The position numbers and the translations under genes are program-made. A stretch of 64,000 nt of DNA from Onchidella celtica (taxonomy: Eukaryota; Mollusca; Gastropoda; Systellommatophora; Onchidiidae). Where the stretch lies: NCBI GenBank assembly GCA_963931925.1, contig OZ007570.1, forward strand, positions 67,336,714 to 67,400,713. Reading direction: 5' to 3'. A model generated the notes under the pieces. It was given only the letters and a program-made list of their open reading frames with translations. It made no database searches and was not told the DNA's origin. Below, piece by piece: positions 11,373 to 22,200 of the stretch (position 1 is the first letter of the stretch; the number at the start of each line of letters is the position of its first letter).

Positions 11373-11822
11373 CGTCGCTTCCATGACGAACTATCTTATC
11401 GCTAAAAATAGAATTTTCGGGTTTTTGCAGAATTTTGATCTAAACATCAAGATCTCTGTGTCCTATAAAGGATTTTGTCGAATTCATGTTAGTTTTTGTA
11501 AAAATGAAAATGACCGTACTGTCCTATCGCAACGTTGGTTACCTTTGTTCCATGACGAACTGTCCTATCGAGATAAGACTCTTCGTCAGCGAGCCGCGCC
11601 CAGGTGGGCTGGTCATTCATTGTTTGACGAACCGTCTTATGATAATCGGACACTGACAATACGAGGCTAAACACTCATAGAACTTTTTGGGATCTCGGTG
11701 ATCTTCGCCAGCAAAGAAACTGGATTGCTCAGCATTCCCAGTGTGTCAGTTCTGAAGTTCACGGAGACGGAATTCCGCGAAAAAGGGAAAAAGCAATTGC
11801 TTACTTATTACCGCATGAAGGC

Positions 11823-12810
11823 AAGAATACTAAGGTGTGTCAGACAATGTTCCTAAACATCATTGGAGTCTCCACATCGTTTCTCAAGACAGTTATTAAG
11901 AAAATTAATGAGTATGGTGTATTGGAAAAGGGGAAAAGAGGTGGAAGGACAGAGAGCAATAAAGTCTGAGAGAAGAATCATCGATTCCATTTGCCCAAAA
12001 AAGACATTTGCGGTTTATGGGAAACAAAGTATAAAGACAATCCCCAAGACGAGGAATTCATTCAGCAGTACACAAAATATATCTGAGAAAGGGATGAAGT
12101 TCGAAAAATCTTAAAAGCTTGCACAAAAGAGTCTGAAAGAAATGCTAATGTAACATGGTTACTGCTGTTTTTGATTTAGAAAAAGTCCTCAATCTGCCCA
12201 TATCACAGAGGGTTACGTTTAGCTTCTTATAGCTTCACTATATTCGAGACGTCTAGCAAGCAAGGTCATTGCTATTTCTGACAGGAGGGTCAAGCTGGGC
12301 ATGGTGCCAAAGAAATTGCCAGGTGCGTGGAAACGTTTTTAAGAAGTCTCGATTCACGAGGCGTGACCATTTTATGTTGTTCTCGGACGGATGTGCTAGA
12401 CAAAATTAAATGGTATTCTGCCATCGATGTACAGAAACGACCTCAAGACGACAGCTTCCCTGCTACAAATATCACATCGTTTTTTTGAAAGCAGCTAAGG
12501 CCAAACCCCAGGTGGCTCAATGCATAGCGTGGTTGAAGGAGCAATGAAAAGGATTCCCGAAATTATGATGCCTGCAGAGCTAGCGAGCATCATCAGAATG
12601 TCAGCCAAAAAGTCACCCTACACAGTCACAGAACTTGCAACCATTGAAATCTCTGATCGGAAGACTGGCTGGAAATTCGGGAATTCTGCGCATCAGGATA
12701 TCAATGGGAACAGTACGAAGTGGACAAATTTTATGCAAATTGAGGTGAACCACATAAATTCCTTTTCAAAAACTCACACCTTGAACAAGATTGCGATTCC
12801 ATTACCTTAA
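11823..12810 (+). pseudogene. Decayed transposase-like gene of the DNA transposon
   Basis: One frame at 11823-11972 encodes KNTKVCQTMFLNIIGVSTSF followed by a run containing VIKKINEYGVLEKGKRGGR. A second open stretch at 12520-12810 encodes SMHSVVEGAMKRIPEIMMP and ASIIRMSAKKSPYTVTEL. From memory these blocks match a multicopy invertebrate protein family (CKxFFLNTL...GVLEKDxRGG, then GDSMHSxIE...KMAxKxxPY) that I regard as transposon-borne. Several stops and frameshifts lie between the two blocks, so the gene is dead. The family identity is from recall. Confidence 0.55.
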
Positions 12811-13199
12811 ATAAAAGGTTAACAAGCAATGAGCCGGGTACCTCTAATGCCTACAAGGAACAGCCAACGCTCTCAGCAGGGAAGCATGGAGATCTAATGA
12901 CTCTGTGTCAAGGTAGAACCCCAATGACTTGTAACCCAGATCATCAGGCATTTTATCAAAATCGGCCGCATTAGACATTAATTGTAAAACGTCCATTCTC
13001 CTATAAAGCTACAAAACGCGCGTACTTTTATAATGCTTTTCAGTGAGCTACTACTTCTAAGTATTCACCTTTATGGTAAACATTGTCATTGTATGTGTGT
13101 GCGTGTGAGTGTGTTTTTGTGAGTAAGTGAATGAGTGCGTGAGTGAGTAAGTGAATGTGGGAGTGGTGAGAGGACGACCAAAAAAAAAAAACAACCACA

Positions 13200-13213
13200 A
13201 CTGAGAAGATGAC

Positions 13214-13244
<31 letters not shown>

Positions 13245-13420
13245 AAGGGACAGGGTGATAAAGAGAGCAAGAATGAGTCAGAGAGAAAGAGAGAGGGGGG
13301 GAGAGAGAGAGAGAGAGAGATAGAGCGAGAATGAATGAGACTGAGAGACAGAGAGAAATTTTTCTTGATAAAAAGAAAGAAAATCTCTTAGATTTGTGTG
13401 TGTGTGTGTGTGTTTAGAAA
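13200..13420. repeat. GA-rich and GT-rich simple repeats
   Basis: Purine-rich (GA)n tracts at about 13217-13345 and (TG)n at about 13394-13412, inside the DNA transposon. Confidence 0.9.
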
Positions 13421-14027
13421 CTCTTTAATGTTCGAAGTTTTAATGTCAAATTTAAGATGAAAAATAAAAACCTTTTTCAATTAACATTATTCTTCCTGTA
13501 TTTCAATTTGATCCCTCTCTTAATATCACTCTGTAAACACAACATGATGCAACACGACTGATGGCGAACAACCAGGCTTAGTATTTAATAAAATTAATGA
13601 AAATAGATAATAATGAGTTGTAACAAAAAGCTTGTTCAAAGTCAATTTTATCATTGGTCAACCGCCATGGGAATGACTTAACCACTGTAGCGTGGCCACT
13701 TCTCTCCATGACGAACTGTCCTAACCCCGCACAGGTGTCTTATTGACCCAGTCCTGAGCGGTTTGTTTTATGACGAACTGTCCTGTCGGGGGGGTTGCCT
13801 TGAATTGACAACATTTGAGAAAAACTGCAAACACAATAAATATCAAACTTTGTAGCATTTCGTAGCAAGAGAATAAGCTTTACATCCATGTATATTACTG
13901 CGCATTTGTACGTTTAAATCGAGAGGTAGAGCGAGTTGAATTTTGCAGGTGACTCGACAGAAACTTTAAACCGCTCTAGATAGAAAGTAGGTTTTGCGCG
14001 ATAAGACAGTTCGTCATGGAAGCGACG

Positions 14028-16640
14028 ATTTGTGGAAGACATGTGTAAAGGATATTTGTGGAAGACGTGCATATTGTGTAAAGAATATTTGTAGAAAGCC
14101 TGTGTAAAGGCTATTTGTGGAAGACGTGTAAAGGCTATTTGTGGAAGACGTGTAAAGGACATTTGTGGAAGACAAGTGTAAATGGTATTTGTGAAAGACA
14201 AGTGTAAATGGTATTTGTGGAGGACATGTGTAAAGGATATTATTTTGTGGGAGACGTGTAAAGAATATTTGTGAAAAACACGTGTAAAGGGTATTTGTGG
14301 AAGACATGTGTAAAGGGTATTTGTGGAAGACATGTGTAACGGATATTTGTGGAAGACATGTGTAAAGGATATTTGTGGAAGACATGTGTAAAGGATATTT
14401 GTGGAAGACGTGTAAAGAATATTTGTGCAAGACATGTGTAAAGGATATTTGTGCAAGACATGTGCAAAGGATATCTGTGGGAGACATGTGTAAAGGATAT
14501 CTGTGGGAGACATGTGTAAAGGACATTTGTGCAAGACATGTGTAAAGGATATTAATTTGTGGAAGACATGTGTAAAGGATATTTGTGGAAGACATGTGTA
14601 AATGATATTTGTGGAAGACGTGCATATTGTGTAAATAATATTTGTAGAAAGCCTGTGTAAAGGCTATTTGTGGAAGACGTGTAAAGGATATTTGTGGAAG
14701 ACAAGTGTAAATGGTATTTGTGGAGGACATGTGTAAAGAATATTATTTTGTGGGAGACATGTGTAAAGGATATTTGTGGAAAACATGTCTAAAGTATATT
14801 TGTGGAAGACATGTGTAAAGGGTATTTGTGGAAGACGTGCATATTGTGTAAAGAATATTTGCAGAAAGCCTGTGTAAAGGCTATTTGTAGAAAGCCCGTG
14901 TAAAGGATATTTGTGGAAGACGTGTAAAGGATATTTGTGGAAGACAAGTGTAAAGGATATTTGTGGAGGACATGTGTAAAGAATATTATTTTGTGGGAGA
15001 CATGTGTAAAGGATATTTGTGGAAGACATGTGTAAAGGGTATTTGTGGAAGACGCGTAAAGGATATTTGTGGAAGACACGTGTAAAGGATATTTGTGGAA
15101 GACATGTGTAAAGGATATTAGTGCAAGACATGTCTAAAGGATATTTGCGCAAGACATGTGTAAAGGATATTAATCTGTGGAAGACACGTGTAAACGATAT
15201 TTATGGAAGACATGTGTAAAGGATATTTGTGCAAGACATGTGTAAAAGATATTTGTGCAAGACATGTGTAAAGGATATTTGTGGAAGACATGCCTAAAGG
15301 ATATTTGTGCACGACATGTGTAAAGGATATTAATTTGTGGAAGACACGTGTAAACGATATTTATGGAAGACACGTGTAAAGGATATTTGTGCAAGACATG
15401 TGTAAATGATATTTGTGCAAGACATGTGTAAAGGATATTTGTGGAAGACATGTCTAAAGGATATTTGTGCAAGACATGTGTAAAGGATATTAATTTGTGG
15501 AAGACACGTGTAAGCGATATTTATGGAAGACACGTGTAAAGGATATTTGTGCAAGACATGTGTAAATGATATTTGTGCAAGACATGTGTAAATGATATTT
15601 GTGCAAGACATATGTAAAGGATATTTGTGCAAGACGTGTAAAGGATATTTGTGGAAGACATGTGTAAATGATATTTGTGGAAGACATGTCTAAACGATAT
15701 TTGTGGAAGACAAGTGTAAAGGATATTTGTGGAAGACATGTGTAAACGATATTTGTGGAAGACGTGCATATTGTGTAAAGAATATTTGTAGAAACCCTGT
15801 GTAAAGGTTATTTGTGGAAGACGTGTAAAGGCTATTTGTGGAAGACGTGTAGAGGATATTTGTGGTAGACAAGTGTAAAGAATATTATTTTGTGGGAGAC
15901 ATGTGTAAAGGATATTTATGGAAAACATGTCCAAAGGGTATTTCTGGAAGACATGCGTAAAGGATATTAGTGCAAGGCATGTGTAAAGGATATTTGTGCA
16001 TGGTATGTGTAAAGGATATTTGTGCAAGACATGTGTAAACGATATTTGTGGAAGACATGTCTAAACGATATTTGTGGAAGACATGCGTAAAGTGTATTTG
16101 TAGAGGAACATGTGAAGGATATTTGTGGAAGACACGTGTGAATGATATTTATAGGAATATTGGTAAAATATATTCTTGGAAAATATTGATAAAGTATATT
16201 TATAGAAGATATTGGTAAAGGATATTTATGGGAGATATTAGTAAAATAATGCATTCACGGAAAGTATATCTACGGAATTGATTGGCAATTTGTAGAAGAT
16301 ATTGGTAAAATATATATTATTGGGAGACATTGGTAAATGATATTAATACTTTTACCAAGATATTGGTAGGACAATGATGAAAGATGTTGGTAAAGGACAT
16401 TTACGGAAAATATAATAACGGAAGACATTGGTCAGTGACAATAGTAAAAGGTAATGGATATTTATGGAAGATATTGTTCATGGATATTATTTTATGGAAG
16501 ATATTGATCATGGATATTTATGGAAGATATTGTTGAAGGGTAATGACGGAAGATATTGGGAATGGATATTTATGGAAGATATTGGTAATGGGTGTTTATG
16601 GAAGATATTGTTCATGGATATTTATGGAATGAGTGAGGAA
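14028..16640. repeat. 26-bp minisatellite, right block with higher-order structure
   Basis: The same unit as at 10905-11372. From about 15170 to 15640 three nearly identical 160-bp super-units begin at 15170, 15330 and 15490. A variant block with GACGTGCATATTGTGTAAA recurs near 11034, 14065, 14619, 14837 and 15762. Beyond about 16140 the units decay into a looser GGAAGATATTGGTAA-type repeat that fades by 16640. Confidence 0.93.
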
Positions 16641-18449
16641 AGTACTTTTTTCTGAAAGTTGTAAGTGGAGGTTGTGTTGAGGATTTCAGGGCAGCATGCG
16701 CCGAAAGGATGTGTATGTGTGTGTTTGGGGGGAGGAAGGTGGGGGCGGATTGAATGATCTGTGCACCGAGCCAATAATTACAACATCACATAATAAAGAG
16801 CAATTTATAACCATCTTGACGGATGTAAATCCGCATGCTGGAAATTACCAAAGTTAGAGTTCATGGCACTGGTAATCCAGGTCTTTCAGCTGCTCTTGAG
16901 CCGCTATTCACCACCATTCAAGCTAACGGACGGCTAAGCATCAACATTCTGTTCTTTAGATGGAACCTGTTGCTTCTCTGTTGACACATACAACATATCT
17001 CTAATTTACTTCCTGCACCTATCAGGAAAATCAGTCGCTTGTCATTCATACAGTACATTTAGAGCGTCTAGATAATAATACTTAAGCATGGCTTTGAGGA
17101 AATAAAACTGTTTTCCCCAAGTCTTATTTTGATTTCCTGATTTACTCATATAAACAACATTATGCTCTGGTCTTCTAAAGTCTGTGCCGCCCTAAAACCA
17201 GAGTCTGTGTCACACCCATTGAATTCCATTTATATAACTTTTCCTGGCAAAGTACAATAATTTTACCTTCATGCTTATTGCAAAGAATAAAAATGTCAGG
17301 AGAAAGAAGAAATGGTCCAGACATAAAATTTAGCCAAGGAAGGGAAAACTAGCGAAAAAGTAATATATTTGTTCTGAGTTTGTTTTGCTTTTTTCATCCG
17401 AGCTCATCATACTTTTTGGGATAAAACATTGGTGAGAGTGAGTTCAATATTTTAATTACGCTTAGCTAAGACTACTCATAATGTGTCATTCCACTGGCCG
17501 CCATTTTCTTTTAATTGCAGTTTGAAAACAGAGAGGAAGTATAATAATTAATATGTTTCTGCAAATTATGTCTGTTAATATTCTTCTTGTGCCTGGTCTA
17601 TACAGAACCTAAGGGTGGGCTCGTCCCATTTTGCCGCTTCATCAAAGAAGAGTCCGTTGTTTGTCCAGAAGCTACAACAATAAGGAAAGTCTAGAAACCC
17701 TAAAGTGGCTGTTTATGTTAGTTGTGTCCCTGCCCTGATCAATAACTGACTGATTAAGCAGAAAATGCAATGATGGTGAGGGGTCGTTCTGAGCTCATAA
17801 GGGATAATAATTATGTGACATCAAGGCGTGAAAGTTCGACGGGTACAAAATGGGGCTCTGTGGTCATGCTTCAAACACAATAGTAATAAGAGAAAAGCCC
17901 AGAAGGGCAACTGCGTGTTTTGTATTTTAATGTGTTGTAAGGACATCTTAAATGCCGGACCAGTGCGTAGTGCCCCTTTATCACTAGAGTTGATTCAGTA
18001 TACAGTAAAAGTATGGTGCTGAAAAGAAAAATAAATAAAATTCATTTTGCTGATCATGTTCATTACCTTTGCATTTGGAGACCTTTTTTCCGAGCTTTTG
18101 GATAAGTTCCTGTGGGAGTATAATAAAAGCAAAATTACAATATAATATGATTCACTTATTTCTCCTAAAACTTCGATTCTGAACATATTTGCGAATAGGA
18201 AAAAAAGTGTAAGGCTGCTGCTTTGTTTGCACCCTAAATAATAGAGCAATTTACAATCTGCAAATCGCGTTAGATAGATAGCAGTACAATCTTTATAAAA
18301 CAACTGTTGAAACAGATAAAATGAAACATTCCAGTATTTCAGGATGGACAGTTTCCTACAATCTTCTAGCCCAGTTCAAGATATGATACAATAGCAATCA
18401 TGTGGACAGAAAGAACAAAACTGGTAGAACGAGCCCCCCTCTATACCCA
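16641..18449. other. Intergenic DNA, no gene recognised
   Basis: About 1.8 kb of ordinary AT-rich sequence. I see no exon, RNA gene or repeat boundary that I can support. Confidence 0.5.
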
Positions 18450-18716
18450 GACAAGTTACTCGCCTCTCATTCCAAAGACACCGGGTTCGATTCCCGGTAG
18501 GCGAATGAATGTTGGAATTTTTAAATTTTTTGGGGGGGGGGGGGGGGACAAAATTTCTATCCCTGGCCATATGGTAGGTAGGATCGAGCACCTAGTCTTC
18601 CCGGATCAGGAGAAAAACTGGAAAGCCCTGTGTGCACGTAGCGCACTTTAAGGATACCTTGGCAGTTAAGAGACAAGAAGAGCAGGCCGAACAAGGTTGC
18701 TGCCAGGGCAAAATTC
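18450..18716 (+). mobile_element. tRNA-derived SINE, copy 1
   Basis: The head carries a perfect Pol III B-box-like core (GGTTCGATTCC at 18484-18494). The body shares long blocks with copies at 37422, 32850 and 60902, for example TACCTTGGCAGTT and AGAGCAGGCCGAA. A run of 16 G residues at 18532-18547 sits between head and body. Confidence 0.88.
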
Positions 18717-19199
18717 TAAAAACCCAATCCCTAGCACAAACAACACACAAGTTAATAATGAGATGAAGCTGAAGTGCAAGCTAATCCAGTCTATCCTCTT
18801 GGTAAATCAAATCATCTCGATAGGTATTCATGCTTTGATAATCAGTTTAATTCTGCTTGCATTTTCCACGTTTTTGGTAACGTTGGATAAATTAGGGATC
18901 ACATGAAATCCCTGACCAAAACGAAATTTTCACGAAATCACTCAGGGATTTCATGAAGGCATGAATGACTAGATGTGCCATTTGCACCTTCCAGAATACC
19001 TGTTTCTGTCATCCAATTTAGATTTAGTAAGCCACAAGGATACCGCTGGCGAAATCAGTCCACAGATTCCTGCGTGCAGCTCTCTGAACATCCGGACAAC
19101 AAAGTCCGTGTTTTAAGTTAGTGCACAATTCACAAATGCCACACACTTGTTCTCTGCAAGATAACAGTTTGTAAACTGCTTCAAGATGGCTAAAAGAGT

Positions 19200-19289
19200 T
19201 TATCCAAATTTTTTTCTTGTAACCTTGCCAGATAATCGTGCTGTACTGGATGGCTCCCTCTTTTCTTGAGGCAGCGCAGGTATCCGTGT
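19200..19289 (-). CDS. ARM-TIR exon 9 (last), C-terminal tail
   Basis: The acceptor TTTTTCAG precedes an in-phase frame of 29 codons and a TAA (TRIPALPQEKREPSSTARLS...). The tail is basic and Ser-rich and has no domain I know. It is accepted because phase and stop fit exactly, but a different last exon cannot be excluded. Confidence 0.6.
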   Translation of the reverse strand, partial: TRIPALPQEKREPSSTARLSGKVTRKKFG

Positions 19290-22200
19290 CTGAAAAATGA
19301 CTTAGACAAAATGAAAAAGTTTGTCTTTTAATTGTTCAAATGCGATTGTAGATCATAAATACTGGGCAGAAATCTGAACTCCCATTTACTCTAGACTTAA
19401 ATACAAAAAGTATAATTCCTTACCTTCATTTTGTCCTCAAAAGGATATTTGCCACTAAAGTCGTAATGATAGTGTGCTGAAAAATATAATTCCAACCATT
19501 TCTTGGGTTCAAAATTGACTTCAAGTTTTAGTGGAACCAGAGGTTTCTTCACTTTGAATGCAGCGCAGGCTTCTGTGAATAGGCAATCAAATACCTGTTC
19601 TCGATTTGAAAAAGACAAACTGAATGTGCGAGGTCTATTTTTCCGACCGTTGACTCAAGACTAGTAGGATGAAACCCATTCAAATAAAATGAGTAGTGTG
19701 AAATAATGGAGTTTAAAAAAGCAGAGCAAAATGAAAAGACGATAACTTCAATTCTAACAGCTACATGGCAAGACTCAGTGGGCAACGAGATTTTGTTCAA
19801 TGAACACATGCACGGCGTCCCGTCCGTAGCATGTCGTTTAAATTCCTTCACGAATTACCAATTCAAGTGGAATACCCATTTGTATGCCCGTATTTATAAA
19901 GCCTAATAAAAATATAAAAATAATATTGACGCACAAGCTAGTTCAGGTCTGGAGCTCACATAAGATAAGATATCACCATTTTATTAAAAACAATTTTTAT
20001 AATTTTTTTTCTTACTTTACTGTTCATTCTGTTTCAATTTTTGCCCTCTGGAAGTTCTTTTGACAAAGCGAGTTTGGTCTTTACTTTTCTGCTGCGTCTT
20101 ATTGTATGGTTTCTGAATTATTTATTGCCCGAGGCTTTGCAACTTACAACATTTCCTTTTTGCTCCTTTCTGACTTCAGACGTAGGGCCAGTTGAACTGA
20201 ATCCTATTTCACTTTCACTTACCAAATTTCAGAAAGATCCGTTCTGTGGTTTTGGAGTTGGTTAATAACTATGAGGTTTTCGTACTATTTGTGTACAATA
20301 TACAGAGGCTCATAAGTTCTGACGCTCCCTCCAAATCCGAAATTGTCGGGGCAGAAAAATTGGTGAATATAATTCAAAACATCTTTCAAGATCTCCTAGC
20401 GGTCGGCTCTACATGGATACCTATGTATTCTCCCAGGCCACATTAATGAAGGATAAATGACGTGTGACTGCTGAATATTGCTAAAACGTACCGTATTTAC
20501 ATACATGACTTTTATTGTACTTCTCAGAGCCACACATCAAAAACACCTTAGAGTTCTTTATGCCCTTCATCAATGTAGACGCTAATACGCCTTTCATCTC
20601 TTTTCTGTCAATCCAAATCTTGAAATCTGTCTTCTGCAAGGACCAAAACAAAAACAACAACAACGTTGTTAATCAGACATGTAGATGAACGAGAGTGTAG
20701 AACAGATTTCAAGGTGTCCTGTTTATTCCGGTTGTCTGCACAAGGGACTGTACTCTCAATTACAGACGAGTGCCTAAACATTGTGTAAGTGTCGCAAATT
20801 TATAAAATTATAAATAACATATTAACATCCTCTTTTCTCAGGATAAATAATTCTGTGAATTATGTGTAATGTGTAATATGTAATGAGTGTTGAAATGAAG
20901 AGTCGTTCACATCGTACTTTGATGAGATTAGTAAAAAAAAAAAAAAACAATAATGTAATTTAAATTAACACTAACACAGAACAAAAGTAAATTTGTCATT
21001 GCAGGTGGAAACTGTTATAGTTTTAGCGAACAAAGTCTTTCATCCAATTTGGTCTGAAGCGCTCCCTGGTTGACCTTCTAGGTTCCATTGCCATTGGGTT
21101 ATTTTCCGATGGTGTCTGTGTCACTGAGGGAGTATCATTTGATGTTCGGTCTGGGTTCGGTTCTGTGTACACCTCTGTTGGTACTTGGGGTGAGAATGGC
21201 GTTCTCTTGTGTCTGATGTGTACTGTTTCTCACAAAGTGTCCTCCATTTTCTCCAGTGATTTGGTATGATTTGGAACTGTCTTTTGGAGCTGCCGTTATT
21301 ATACCACTTTCCCACTTTTTCCTTTCGGGGTTTTGGTAGTACACTGGGGAGTTTGTGCAAATGGGTGGTAGCTCGTGAGCTCTTTTATTGAAACATTTCT
21401 TGATTGTCATTTTATGCTTCTGTAGTTCTTCGACAACGTCTGGGTTTATTCTGTTCTTTTCTTTGTTCTCTGCTATTGAGGGTATCATTGTCCTAATGTT
21501 TCTTCCCATTGGGATTCTTGCAGGGCTCATTGTGAAACCTTGACGTGGTGTGTTGCGAAGTTCCAGCAATGCCTCATACTGATCTGCTCCTTCTTCTACA
21601 GCCTTCCACATCATTTTCTTTATGATTTTTACTGATGCCTCTGCCTTCCCATTAGCTTGATGATGTCCAGGGTCGGATTTGATGTGTTGAAAACCCCATC
21701 TTTGTGCGAAATTACTGAACTCACGAGAGGAATATTGCGGTCCAGAATCCGTAACAACACATTTTGGTATTCCATATCTGGCAAAATGGCCTTTCAGTTT
21801 TGTGACTATCATGGAAGTTGTTGTGATGGGCAGGTAGTCTACCTCGATGAAATTGGAGAAATAGTCTGTGACTACTTGGTATACTCGCCCTTTGATTTCA
21901 AACAAATCTGTGGCAATTTTGGTCCATGGTTCACTTCCTTCTCTATGCTGTTGTAGGTTTTCCTTGCAGTTCGAAGGTTTAATTGCTTGGCAGCTTTCAC
22001 AGTTTTCGGCCATTTGCTTGATTTCAGAGTTCATGTTAGGCCAATAAATTGCATCTCTTGCCCTTCTTACCATACTATCATATGCCAGGTGAGCTGCATG
22101 AAGTCTGGTTTTCATTTCATGTCTCAAAGTAAAAGGGACAATTATTTGTTTGCCTTTGAGAATTAGATCATTTTCTACTGACAGACAGTCCTTTATTTGG

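Larger units (their letters stand above)
11373..14027. mobile_element. DNA transposon with 30-bp terminal inverted repeats
   Basis: The ends 11373-11402 and 13998-14027 are inverted repeats with a single mismatch; the outer bases are CGTCGCTTCCATGACGAACT. The flanking minisatellite is duplicated by four bases (ATTT at 11369-11372 and 14028-14031), and removing element plus one copy restores a normal unit. A motif from the terminus, TGACGAACTGTCC, recurs at 11552, 13709 and 13771. The interior holds a decayed transposase-like reading frame at 11823-12810 and GA/GT simple repeats at 13100-13420. The superfamily is unassigned. Confidence 0.82.

Noticed and set aside
10763-16254. Overlapping minus-strand ORFs of 60-240 codons rich in His, Tyr, Leu and Thr
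   Set aside because: They are translations of the 26-bp minisatellite, whose minus strand has no stops in any frame. All frames look alike and there is no domain or splice signal.
18484-18494. A functional tRNA gene
   Set aside because: Only the B-box region is tRNA-like, the cloverleaf cannot be drawn, and the downstream body recurs at three other loci as a SINE.
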